Origin: Bacteroidota bacterium
GTDB lineage: Bacteria; Bacteroidota; Bacteroidia; Chitinophagales; Chitinophagaceae
Assembly (NCBI GenBank): GCA_023412975.1
Contig: JAEZRB010000184.1
Span: 1 to 14,074, forward strand
DNA: 14,074 bases
Direction: 5' to 3'
The translations under genes and the position numbers were made by a program. Shown in pieces: positions 1 through 7,673 of the stretch. The notes under the pieces were generated by a model, which saw only the letters and a program-made list of their open reading frames with translations, was not told the origin of the DNA and did not search any database. The stretch's first letter is position 1, and each line of letters begins with the position of its first letter.

Positions 1-156
1 CAGTATTTGAACGAATCGGCCAAGGCCTTCCCGGACCGCCAGCTCTTTGTTGACATTTTAAACAAAACCGGTTTTTCCAATACCTGTTACCAATCGCTAA
101 GCTTAGGAATATGTTGTATCTACGTTGGAAGAAAGCCCGTACGCCCCGAAAATTAG
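1..156 (+). CDS. ubiE: UbiE/MenG-type quinone methyltransferase, C-terminal fragment
   Basis: Frame 1 is open from the window edge to a TAG at 154-156, giving 51 residues of a C-terminus. The visible end runs QYLNESAKAFPDRQLF, then LNKTGFSNT and SLGICCIYVGRKP. This matches the end of the class I SAM-dependent methyltransferases UbiE/MenG: an acidic helix, a 'GF' strand and the closing 'G(I)xxIYxGxK' strand. The family methylates demethylmenaquinone (or the ubiquinone precursor) in the last steps of quinone synthesis. In a Bacteroidota host the product would be menaquinone. The SAM-binding motifs lie upstream of the window and cannot be checked. Its last 46 bp overlap the start of porT in another frame, so the two genes are probably co-transcribed. 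The ubiE-porT neighbourhood is one I recall from Bacteroidota genomes, and it supports both calls. Confidence 0.82.
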   Translation, partial: QYLNESAKAFPDRQLFVDILNKTGFSNTCYQSLSLGICCIYVGRKPVRPEN

Positions 157-854
157 CCTCTAAAATTCTTTTTGTTTTTGGATTGGTATTGCTTGCCCAG
201 GCGGGAAACGCCCAATACGACCTCAACCAATATGATCACGACAGCAAACCTTACTATTTTGGTATCACCCTGGGTGCTAATATGTCGAGGTTTCAAACCT
301 CCCTACATTCCCGGTTTCTTCAGAACGACAGTATCATGATCGCCGAGCCGCAAAATTCAAAAGGCTTTGCCCTGGGCTTGTTGGCTACTGCACGGTTATC
401 TGATCGCTTCCAGCTTCGCTTCAACCCGCAGCTGATGTTTACCGAGCGTAGTATTTTCTATAAACTCAAACATGCTGAAGGCGGCCTCACCGATGTCAAC
501 AAAACCGTGGAGTCAGTTATCGTTACTTTTCCCATACAGGTTAAACTGCAGTCGGATCGTATCGGAAATTTTCGCGTATACATGCTGACCGGAGTGAAGG
601 GCGATATCGACCTGGCCAGTAATGCCCGCGCCAAAAAAGCGGAAGACCTGGTTAAGATCAAAAAATACGACTATGGTGTAGAACTTGGTATGGGCTTTAA
701 TTTTTTCTTCCCCAGCTTTATTTTTTCTCCGGAAATAAAGATCAGCAATGGCCTGGGTAATATCCATAGTCGCGACGAATACCTGAAATACTCTAACGTT
801 TTTGACAAAATACAATCCCGGATGATCGTTTTTAGCATCCACCTCGAAGGTTAA
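111..854 (+). CDS. porT: PorT-family outer-membrane beta-barrel protein (type IX secretion / gliding)
   Basis: A 247-residue protein with a basic N-terminus (RWKKARTPRK), a hydrophobic segment at about residues 17-30 and an AGNA|Q signal peptidase I site near residue 34. The mature part has alternating beta-strand stretches typical of a small eight-stranded outer-membrane barrel (OMP_b-brl_2 type), with the opening YYFGITLGANMSRF and a closing aromatic strand before the end. PorT (SprT in Flavobacterium) is a barrel protein needed for type IX secretion and gliding in Bacteroidota. Its length (about 240 residues) and its position directly after ubiE fit. The ATG at 111 lies inside ubiE, overlapping it by 46 bp. 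A later start would remove the basic residues and much of the signal peptide, so this start is preferred. PorT is recognised from pattern and context, and a generic porin-family barrel is the alternative. Confidence 0.78.
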   Translation: MLYLRWKKARTPRKLASKILFVFGLVLLAQAGNAQYDLNQYDHDSKPYYFGITLGANMSRFQTSLHSRFLQNDSIMIAEPQNSKGFALGLLATARLSDRFQLRFNPQLMFTERSIFYKLKHAEGGLTDVNKTVESVIVTFPIQVKLQSDRIGNFRVYMLTGVKGDIDLASNARAKKAEDLVKIKKYDYGVELGMGFNFFFPSFIFSPEIKISNGLGNIHSRDEYLKYSNVFDKIQSRMIVFSIHLEG

Positions 855-882
855 ATTTTCACTATCTAAATAACATTCCACC

Positions 883-1395
883 ATGAAATCTTTTCTGATC
901 CGTACCAGCCTTGCCCTGGGTCTCGTCTTTACAACTAAAATGTCATCGGCGCAAAAATTTGAATCCGCCAGGGATCTCAGCGATTTTTATGCTTCGGTAA
1001 TGGATAGCCTGTATGCAGCAGGCGCCGAATGGGGAACCCAGGTGGGCAAATCTATGGAGACAATGAACTTTAACGCCGTCATACCCATCCGCAAGAAAAT
1101 GGAATCATTTATTGACAAAAAGCTGTCAGAGTTGGCTAAAATAAAAGACCAGTTTGGCTGTGAAGACCTCAGGCTCACAACGATGGATATACTCGGGCTT
1201 GAAAAGATGTTAACACAGGAAGCTTTTATTCCTGCTGAAAAACTTACGAAAACTTCCACTGAAGCCGACATTGAAAAGTTGATCAACGGCCTGAAGGCAG
1301 CAGAAAAAAAAGAAGAAGCTGCGATGGTCCGGATAAAGGAAGCGCAGAAAGACTGCGCCGCAAAAAATGGCTTTACTATCGATGGCGAAAATTAA
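883..1395 (+). CDS. Secreted or periplasmic helical protein of unknown function
   Basis: A 170-residue protein not recognised as any named family. It begins with a signal peptide, MKSFLIRTSLALGLVFTTKM followed by SSA|Q, with cleavage predicted near residue 23. The mature protein is mostly charged and alpha-helical: residues 65-90 and 126-160 are rich in Lys, Glu and Ala and could form coiled coils or a helical bundle. Two cysteines, C93 and C158, could form a disulfide in the periplasm. There are no transmembrane segments after the signal and no lipobox cysteine, so it is not an obvious lipoprotein. It starts 28 bp after porT in the same direction and so is probably co-transcribed, which makes an envelope or secretion role possible but unproven. 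Its stop overlaps the stop of the convergent remB-like gene: the TTAA at 1392-1395 provides both TAA codons. Confidence 0.72.
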   Translation: MKSFLIRTSLALGLVFTTKMSSAQKFESARDLSDFYASVMDSLYAAGAEWGTQVGKSMETMNFNAVIPIRKKMESFIDKKLSELAKIKDQFGCEDLRLTTMDILGLEKMLTQEAFIPAEKLTKTSTEADIEKLINGLKAAEKKEEAAMVRIKEAQKDCAAKNGFTIDGEN

Positions 1396-3113
1396 AAATC
1401 AAATTCCCTCCGGTGCATATTCCACCGGAAACCAAAACTAACAACGGTGCTCTTATCAGACATGATAGGCGCCGTTTTTGTTTCCTGCTTCCTGGTTGAG
1501 CCAAACACTTCCAGGAAAAAATTCTCCTTCAGTTCGTACGATACAAGCAGCGAAGCGTACATCACATTCGTTTTCCAGCCCGATCCAATACTATACCCAT
1601 ACTCATTAACGCGGTAAGGCGGAACGTGCGGCAGGAAGATATTGCTACCATAGCTGATGCTGCTGCTATCCCTCCCCTGTTGGTACACCATTGCTTTCGC
1701 CTGGATCATCCATTTGGGTGCCGGCTGATAACGTGCGATGCCGATCCACTCTTTAAAATTTGCCATCAGGGGGTGAGCCAGGGGCTGGTTATAATGAGTA
1801 TAGTTAGCCACACTATCGCGGTGAGAATAAGTGAAGGGTCTCACGCTATTGTGTTCAAGTTGAAGATCCAGGTTTTTAATATTGAAGGCGTCAATATATT
1901 TCCCTCCCAGCTGGACCCCCCATTTATTGGCCCACCAGCCGCGGTTATTTTTAATTTCTGATAACTTGAACTCATCAAGCAATAACTGGCCATAAACCTG
2001 GAAGCGCTTTGCAAAATTGGCTTTGAAATCCAGGCCGGCAACCGCGTTGTCGGCACTTCCATTCTGCTGTTCGATGGAACGATAGAAAATAATGGGATTA
2101 AGATATGAAAGATCGAAACGATTCTCCCTGCCAAATACAACACCCTCAAACAATCCTATATTCAGCCATTTCGTTATGTTGACATCGAGATGATGCATCA
2201 CCGCGTATTTCTTTCCGATCAGTTTATCACCCCCGCGCACGCTGGCATTCTGCAATTCCATAAAAATATTCTGGTAATTGAGTTTCCATACACGGGTATT
2301 GAGCTTTAAAAACAGGTTGCTATTCCCGAAATCACTCAGGAAAAGACTGCGATGACCGTTTCCGATAAAGTTTTTATCATAGCCAAATGCGACGTCAATA
2401 TATTTTGTCACATTAAAACTGAAATATCCTCTTGCATCAAAATAGTCCACACCCCCTGCAGCTTTGAAGCTCTTGAAGTAGCCGGCGCCGGGTACCGCAT
2501 CACGATCATTGATCCACTGTTGTACATAGGCCGGATCCCTTTCCTGGTTATCGGTGAGGTATGCTGAAAATCCAATCTTGTTGGCAATTTTCCCACGAAC
2601 AGTCAATCCCCTTGTATTTAAAAACAAATGCTGATCATTATCGCTTTCCTTGGATATCGTGTACTGGATAACCGGGTTTACGATTAGGTCAAAATCTTTC
2701 ACATGTACTTCGTAAAGATTAGCAGTCGAGGTATAAAAATTCTTCAGGATCGGCTTTTTGCTACGATACAGTTCTCTTTCTTCTTCCGTCAGCCATTCTG
2801 TATTGTTGAGATAAAGCCTTTGCAGGTTCCAGGCGTCCACTTTCGACAGATCGGCTTCATTGCTGTGCTGCAAATAATTTCGTACCCCGTTGATAGCATA
2901 TTTATGACGATTAAAATATTTTGTTTTGGAAAAGTTGAGTACCGAATCAGTGCCCGATTTTATTTCAAAACGCTCCAGCAAAATGTTTTGCTTATCGCCT
3001 TGTGGTAAATAACTGGATTGTGAAATGCAGAAAACAGGGATACTATAGAAAGCCACTAAAAATAAAAACTTCAATCTCGCTGCCAGGGGCTGTTGGTTTT
3101 TTATAAATTGCAT
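1392..3113 (-). CDS. remB: RemB-like outer-membrane protein (Wzi/capsule-assembly-type barrel)
   Basis: A 573-residue protein with an N-terminal hydrophobic signal (residues about 14-30) and probable cleavage near VFCIS|QSS. The preceding residues PVF do not form a lipobox, so the cysteine is probably not lipidated. After a 100-residue charged region (LERFEIKSG, NRHKYAINGVRN) the rest looks like a large outer-membrane barrel: repeated aromatic strands, an NPVIQY strand near 135, FDARGYFSF near 225, and the segment FDLSYLNPIIFYRSIEQQ (about 330-350). That last segment resembles what I know of RemB and Wzi-type capsule assembly proteins. RemB is an accessory gliding-motility protein of Flavobacterium; Wzi proteins anchor surface polysaccharide. 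The length is near that of RemB proteins. It is divergent from pyrC with 32 bp between the starts and converges on the small secreted gene. RemB versus a general Wzi-like barrel cannot be decided here. Confidence 0.7.
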   Translation of the reverse strand: MQFIKNQQPLAARLKFLFLVAFYSIPVFCISQSSYLPQGDKQNILLERFEIKSGTDSVLNFSKTKYFNRHKYAINGVRNYLQHSNEADLSKVDAWNLQRLYLNNTEWLTEEERELYRSKKPILKNFYTSTANLYEVHVKDFDLIVNPVIQYTISKESDNDQHLFLNTRGLTVRGKIANKIGFSAYLTDNQERDPAYVQQWINDRDAVPGAGYFKSFKAAGGVDYFDARGYFSFNVTKYIDVAFGYDKNFIGNGHRSLFLSDFGNSNLFLKLNTRVWKLNYQNIFMELQNASVRGGDKLIGKKYAVMHHLDVNITKWLNIGLFEGVVFGRENRFDLSYLNPIIFYRSIEQQNGSADNAVAGLDFKANFAKRFQVYGQLLLDEFKLSEIKNNRGWWANKWGVQLGGKYIDAFNIKNLDLQLEHNSVRPFTYSHRDSVANYTHYNQPLAHPLMANFKEWIGIARYQPAPKWMIQAKAMVYQQGRDSSSISYGSNIFLPHVPPYRVNEYGYSIGSGWKTNVMYASLLVSYELKENFFLEVFGSTRKQETKTAPIMSDKSTVVSFGFRWNMHRREFDF

Positions 3114-3145
3114 TCCGGGTAGTTTAGGATAACATTTAACAAATT

Positions 3146-4510
3146 ATGCAAATATATCTGATAAAAGATATCCGCGTTGTCAATGAAGGCAGGATACAGG
3201 CGATGGATGTGCTGATCAAAAATGGCAGGATTGAAAAACTCGCGCCAAAGATCGATAATGCCTTTCCCGGTATACAATCTGCCGGCAACATGATCGAAAT
3301 TAACGGGGCAGGCAAGTATCTTTTACCAGGTGCTATCGATGACCAGGTTCATTTCAGGGAGCCGGGTCTTACACATAAAGCAACCATATACACAGAAGCA
3401 AAAGCAGCTGTCGCGGGTGGCGTTACCAGTTTTATGGAAATGCCCAATACCATTCCCCCGGCATTCACCTTACCATTGTTGGAAGAAAAATATAATATCG
3501 CGGCTCAAACTTCACTGGCCAATTATTCTTTTTATATCGGCACTTCCAATGAAAACGCTGAAGATGCCCTAAGAGCAAACGAAAGAAAAAAAGAAATCTG
3601 CGGCATCAAGATATTCATGGGTTCCTCTACCGGAAACCTGTTAGTTGATAATCCGCTCACGCTGGAAAAGGTTTTTGGTGAAAGTGAGCTGCTCATCGCC
3701 ACGCATTGTGAAGATGAAAAGATCATTCGTGCGAATCTTGAAAGACTAAAAGCGGAAAACAGGGAATTATTACCCAAATATCATCCGCTGATCCGGTCAG
3801 AAGAAGCATGCTTTGAATCCTCCTTTTATGCCATTCAACTGGCAAAAAAACACAATACCCGGCTGCATATCCTGCATATCAGTACCGAAAAGGAATTGCA
3901 ATTATTCAGTAATATGCTTCCACTGCGTGAAAAAAGGATCACGGCGGAAGTATGCGTACATCATCTCCATTTCAGCAGTGATGATTACGACAGGCTCGGG
4001 AACAAGATCAAATGTAATCCCGCCATCAAAGCGCCGCACAACCGGGAAGCCTTATGGCAGGCCCTGCTCGACAACAGGCTGGATGTGATCGCTACAGATC
4101 ACGCCCCACATACGATAGAAGAAAAAAATGAACCTTATCTCCAGGCGCATGCAGGCCTGCCGCTGGTGCAACATTCGTTGCTATTGATGTTGCATTATCA
4201 TAAACTGGGTCGTATTACCCTCGAAAAGATAGTTGAGAAAATGAGTCACGCGGTGGCAGATTGCTTCCAGGTGAAGGATCGTGGCTATATCCGCGAAGGT
4301 TATCATGCCGATCTTGTTATTGTTGACCCCGAGGCTTCAACCAAAGTTTCAAAAGAAAATATACTTTACAAATGTGGCTGGAGTCCCCTGGAAGGAACGG
4401 AATTTCCTGCCCACATTACCCATACATTTGTAAACGGCCACCTGGTGTATGGAAATGGAACCTTTGATGAATCTATTAAGGGCAACCGGTTACAGTTTGA
4501 CAGGAATTAA
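3146..4510 (+). CDS. pyrC: Dihydroorotase (amidohydrolase family), atypical metal motif
   Basis: A 454-residue cytosolic amidohydrolase. Dihydroorotase closes N-carbamoyl-L-aspartate to dihydroorotate in de novo pyrimidine synthesis. The N-terminal beta-sandwich half (residues 1-60) leads into the barrel with the signature IDDQVHFREPGLTHK (64-78), then MEMPNT (97-102) for substrate binding, IKIFMGSS with K155 (the position usually carboxylated), ATHCED with H187, HILHIS with H244 and ATDHAPH with D318. C-terminal strands return to complete the sandwich (ADLVIVD, VNGHLVYG). The usual HxH metal pair at the first strand is Q67-V-H69 here, so the first histidine is a glutamine; the other ligands are present. 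I have the impression that this Q is usual in Bacteroidota dihydroorotases. The start codon lies 32 bp from the divergent remB-like start. pyrD is also in the window but is not in this operon. Confidence 0.9.
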   Translation: MQIYLIKDIRVVNEGRIQAMDVLIKNGRIEKLAPKIDNAFPGIQSAGNMIEINGAGKYLLPGAIDDQVHFREPGLTHKATIYTEAKAAVAGGVTSFMEMPNTIPPAFTLPLLEEKYNIAAQTSLANYSFYIGTSNENAEDALRANERKKEICGIKIFMGSSTGNLLVDNPLTLEKVFGESELLIATHCEDEKIIRANLERLKAENRELLPKYHPLIRSEEACFESSFYAIQLAKKHNTRLHILHISTEKELQLFSNMLPLREKRITAEVCVHHLHFSSDDYDRLGNKIKCNPAIKAPHNREALWQALLDNRLDVIATDHAPHTIEEKNEPYLQAHAGLPLVQHSLLLMLHYHKLGRITLEKIVEKMSHAVADCFQVKDRGYIREGYHADLVIVDPEASTKVSKENILYKCGWSPLEGTEFPAHITHTFVNGHLVYGNGTFDESIKGNRLQFDRN

Positions 4511-4603
4511 GGATCTGACGGGTTTGGTGTAATTTATGAGTGAAAGAGGGCATGTCCTACTCTGCAATCCCAGGCGGTATGAAATAAAACAGAAACGGGC
4601 GCT

Positions 4604-5920
4604 ATGCAAATTGACAATATTTCGTTCAGCGACATTTCGATCTTTCACGCGGAGGAGGAATTTTCCATTTTTCATAAACTGAATTTTACCCGCACCAGTG
4701 GGGGCAAGGCATGGCTGCGAAAATTTTTCACAGAACCGCATGGCGATCTTAAACGGATCATGGGCACCCAGAAAGTTATTCGAAACCTGATGGAACATGT
4801 AGACGACTGGCCCGATGATATCAGCAACGGGACGCTGCTGGTGATGGATAAGTTTATGGACTATGCCCTGGATCCCATCAGCGAAAGATCGAATGTCGTC
4901 AACGGGCTTGTCTACAAATGGCTGCATAGCGAAGACTATTCGATGGTGAAATACTCCATCCCCCATTTCGCCGATTTTTTCAGGGGTATACGATCGATCG
5001 CAAAGCTCCTTGATGGTCTTGATCTGCCACCCAATATCAGTATTTACATCGATCGCATTGCACAGGTGTTGAAAGATGAACCACTCAGCTTATTGTCGCA
5101 AACAAAAAAAGGCGATAAATTCAGTATCCGTAATAATCTTTATTTCGGTTTCTATCTCCGCACCAAGTACCGCACAAAAACCCTGGAGCTGATCGATATT
5201 TTCAGCCGGCTGGATGCCTGGTACTCGATGGCCGTTGCGGTGAAAACCTATAACCTGGCCTTCCCCGAATTTGTGGAACAGGAACAACCGCATGTCGAAG
5301 CGAAGGGACTCTACCATATATTGATCCCAAAACCTGTCCCCTATGATCTGCAGATGAACCCCGAACATAATTTTCTTTTCCTGACCGGTGCAAACATGGC
5401 AGGAAAAAGTACCCTGATCAAATCGGTGGGTTCGGCGGTGTTCCTTGCCCATATTGGTATGGGTGTGCCGGCAACACAAATGAAGCTCACCTTGTTTGAC
5501 GGGCTTTTGAGTAATATCAACGTGGTGGACAATATCGCAAAAGGCGAAAGCTTTTTCTTCAATGAAGTGCAACGCATAAAAAATACGATCGACAAGATCA
5601 ACAATGGGAAAAAATGGCTGGTGCTGATTGATGAACTATTCAAGGGCACGAACGTGCAGGATGCCATGAAGTGTTCGCTCACGGTAATCAAGGGTTTAAT
5701 CAAAATAAAAAGCTCTTTATTCATCCTCTCAACCCACTTGTACGAGATCGGCGAAGAGCTCAAGAACTATTCCAATATCTCCTTCCGCTACTTCGAAACT
5801 AATGTCGATAACGATCAGTTACAGTTCAGCTACCAGCTCAAAGAAGGGATCAGCAATGACCGGATCGGGTATGTGATACTAAAGCGGGAAAAAGTGGTTG
5901 ACATGCTGGAAAACCTATGA
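4604..5920 (+). CDS. Short MutS-family ATPase (MutS core and ATPase domains only)
   Basis: A 438-residue protein with a MutS-type ABC ATPase in its second half: Walker A TGANMAGKST (261-270), the VxxVDNIAKGESFF region (about 307-318, equivalent to the family's signature around the dimer interface), Walker B WLVLIDELFKGT (338-349, D343/E344) and LSTHLYE (375-381, His switch). The first 250 residues are helical and fit the MutS lever/core region. The N-terminal mismatch-recognition and connector domains of true MutS are missing, and the C-terminal Smr nuclease domain of MutS2 is missing too. An in-frame stop at 4580-4582 rules out a longer N-terminus, so this is a native short form and not a truncation. 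Bacteroidota often carry such uncharacterised short MutS relatives. It lies 93 bp after pyrC in the same direction. A role in branched or recombining DNA is possible; mismatch repair proper is unlikely. Confidence 0.85.
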   Translation: MQIDNISFSDISIFHAEEEFSIFHKLNFTRTSGGKAWLRKFFTEPHGDLKRIMGTQKVIRNLMEHVDDWPDDISNGTLLVMDKFMDYALDPISERSNVVNGLVYKWLHSEDYSMVKYSIPHFADFFRGIRSIAKLLDGLDLPPNISIYIDRIAQVLKDEPLSLLSQTKKGDKFSIRNNLYFGFYLRTKYRTKTLELIDIFSRLDAWYSMAVAVKTYNLAFPEFVEQEQPHVEAKGLYHILIPKPVPYDLQMNPEHNFLFLTGANMAGKSTLIKSVGSAVFLAHIGMGVPATQMKLTLFDGLLSNINVVDNIAKGESFFFNEVQRIKNTIDKINNGKKWLVLIDELFKGTNVQDAMKCSLTVIKGLIKIKSSLFILSTHLYEIGEELKNYSNISFRYFETNVDNDQLQFSYQLKEGISNDRIGYVILKREKVVDMLENL

Positions 5921-5975
5921 CCATGATTTTTGGATTGAGAGTATTAGAAGATATCTTTTAATTATCTTGTTCACT

Positions 5976-7571
5976 ATGGCAAAACTTATTTTTTCCGTTG
6001 GGCTTTTACTGCTGTTTGTCACGGCTTTTGGTCAAAGAGATATTGATGTGTTGCATTACAAATACGAGATCGAACTTAGCGACCTGTCAGATTCCATCAA
6101 AGCAAAAGCAAATATCCAGGTAAAATTTAATCAGCCATCTGACAAACTTTGGCTTGACCTCGCGTCTCCCAATAAAGCCGGCAAAGGAATGCTGGCTTAT
6201 AAATTCCTCGAAGACGATAATAAAAGCCTCACGGGAAAACAAACGGGCAATAAACTCGAACTCATACTGTCGACACCTGCTGAAAAAGACGAAACCAGGT
6301 CATTCACGATCGAATACAAAGGCATCCCTGCTGACGGGCTGATCATTTCCAAAACAAAATACGGCCATCGCAGTTTTTTTGCCGACAACTGGCCCAACCG
6401 CGGTCATAACTGGTTACCCTGCGTAGATGACCCGGCTGATAAAGCCACAGTTGAATTTATTGTAAGCGCACCGCAGCACTACCAGGTTGTGAGCAATGGA
6501 GTTCAAATTGAAGAATCAGATCTTGCCAATGGTTTAAAACGTACACACTGGAAAGAAGACACCCCTATTGCCACTAAGGTGATGGTCATCGGTGTGGCAA
6601 GGTTCTCCGTAAATCTTGCAGGCATGATCGACCAATGTATACCGGTGTACAGCTGGGTATATCCTGAAGATCGTGACAAAGGTTTTTATGATTACGCGCA
6701 GGCCAATGAAATTCTTCCATTTTTTATACAACATGTAGGGCCTTATGGCTATAAGAAACTGGCCAATGTACAGTCAAAAACAACCTTTGGTGGCCTGGAA
6801 AATGCCAACACGATCTTCTATCATGAAAACTCGATCAATGGCCAGCGTAAATCGGAAGCGCTGATGGCCCACGAGATCGCGCACCAGTGGTTTGGTAACA
6901 TGGCTACTGAAAAAAGCTTTGCGCATCTTTGGCTAAGTGAAGGTTTTGCCACCTATATGACGATACTTTATATGGAATCGAAATATGGAAAAGACAGCGC
7001 CCGCGCTATGCTGGCCGAAGACCGCCGAGAAGTAATTGAATATGCAAAGATGGGCGACCGGCCGGTGGTGGATGAAACAAAGGATTATATGCAGCTTTTA
7101 AACCCAAACAGCTACCAGAAAGGCGGATGGGTCCTGCATATGCTACGCAGCCAGCTCGGTGATTCCATATTCTGGAAAAGTATCCGTAACTACTATACGA
7201 CTTATGCGGGCAAAAATGCCGATACAAAAGACCTCCAGGACATCTTCGAAAAAACTTCGGGTAAAGATCTTTCCCAATTCTTTCGGCAATGGCTCTACAC
7301 CCCCGGTGTGCCGCGACTGGATTTTGGATGGAAGTATAATGCTACTGAAAAGAAAATCACACTCCAAGTAAAGCAAACCCAGGAAACTCCTTTCTCCTTC
7401 CCGCTTGATATTGCCATTCGGAGTAGTGAAGGAAAGATTGAAACAAAACAGATCAGGATCAGTCGCGTCGAGCAGAGTTTTACAATTCCGGTGAAAGCTG
7501 CTGTGAAGGGTATTGAGCCTGATCCAAACATCACCTTCCTGGGTGAGATGCGCGTGAAAGAATCAAAATAA
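5976..7571 (+). CDS. Secreted M1-family zinc metallopeptidase (aminopeptidase N-like)
   Basis: A 531-residue enzyme when started at the ATG at 5976, which gives a clean signal peptide MAKLIFSVGLLLLFVTAFGQ. The frame is open back to 5898, but that longer form adds 26 residues before the signal and overlaps the mutS-like gene, so it is rejected. It has an N-terminal beta-saddle, then the exopeptidase motif as GGLEN (272-276, where GxMEN is usual), the zinc site HEIAH (H299, E300, H303) with the third ligand E322 in WLSEGFATYM, and the catalytic tyrosine Y380 in YQKGGWVLHML. The HExxH-18-E spacing is exact. The family removes N-terminal residues from peptides. A C-terminal HEAT-type domain is absent: the protein ends in a short beta-sandwich without a type IX sorting signal, so a periplasmic location is likely. 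It follows the mutS-like gene after 55 bp. Confidence 0.9.
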   Translation: MAKLIFSVGLLLLFVTAFGQRDIDVLHYKYEIELSDLSDSIKAKANIQVKFNQPSDKLWLDLASPNKAGKGMLAYKFLEDDNKSLTGKQTGNKLELILSTPAEKDETRSFTIEYKGIPADGLIISKTKYGHRSFFADNWPNRGHNWLPCVDDPADKATVEFIVSAPQHYQVVSNGVQIEESDLANGLKRTHWKEDTPIATKVMVIGVARFSVNLAGMIDQCIPVYSWVYPEDRDKGFYDYAQANEILPFFIQHVGPYGYKKLANVQSKTTFGGLENANTIFYHENSINGQRKSEALMAHEIAHQWFGNMATEKSFAHLWLSEGFATYMTILYMESKYGKDSARAMLAEDRREVIEYAKMGDRPVVDETKDYMQLLNPNSYQKGGWVLHMLRSQLGDSIFWKSIRNYYTTYAGKNADTKDLQDIFEKTSGKDLSQFFRQWLYTPGVPRLDFGWKYNATEKKITLQVKQTQETPFSFPLDIAIRSSEGKIETKQIRISRVEQSFTIPVKAAVKGIEPDPNITFLGEMRVKESK

Positions 7572-7587
7572 CACCGAAGTTTCTCCT

Positions 7588-7673
7588 CGTTAAAAAAACG
7601 TTTTAAACGTGATTTTACCACCGGTCGTGGGAGGTAAAAACAGTTAACTTGAATCGCGATTAAAGAAAGCTTT
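7588..7673 (+). promoter_or_regulatory. Palindrome-rich leader before yifB
   Basis: The 102 bp between the peptidase stop and yifB contain a run of inverted repeats. They are CGTT/AACG at 7588-7600; ACGTTT-T-AAACGT at 7598-7610 (13 bp, perfect around a central T); TTTTACC/GGTAAAA at 7613-7619 and 7633-7639, with two further C-G pairs inside; AATCGCGATT at 7652-7661; and AAAGCTTT at 7666-7673 next to the ATG. The hairpin at 7613-7639 has no following T tract on this strand, so it is not a standard terminator. Together they could hold a protein-binding site or a structured leader, but short AT-rich palindromes also arise by chance. No Bacteroidota-type TAnnTTTG promoter element was identified here. 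Confidence 0.25.

Noticed and set aside
3114..3145. Promoters in the 32-bp divergent spacer between the remB-like gene and pyrC
   Set aside because: A TAATTTG-like stretch is present on the minus strand, but the paired -33 element is not clear on either strand, so no site could be assigned.
4536..4682. A 48-codon frame starting between pyrC and the mutS-like gene
   Set aside because: It overlaps the start of the mutS-like gene in another frame, has no recognisable features and could not be told from chance.
5090..5572. A 160-codon frame opposite the mutS-like gene
   Set aside because: It covers the Walker A region of the mutS-like gene on the opposite strand and shows no coherent protein features.
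5898..5975. Longer N-terminus of the M1 peptidase from the ATG at 5898
   Set aside because: It would put 26 polar residues before a complete signal peptide and overlap the mutS-like gene. The ATG at 5976 gives a standard signal peptide directly.
7613..7639. Rho-independent terminator after the M1 peptidase
   Set aside because: The hairpin is present but no T tract follows it on the coding strand, so it was kept only as part of the palindrome-rich leader.
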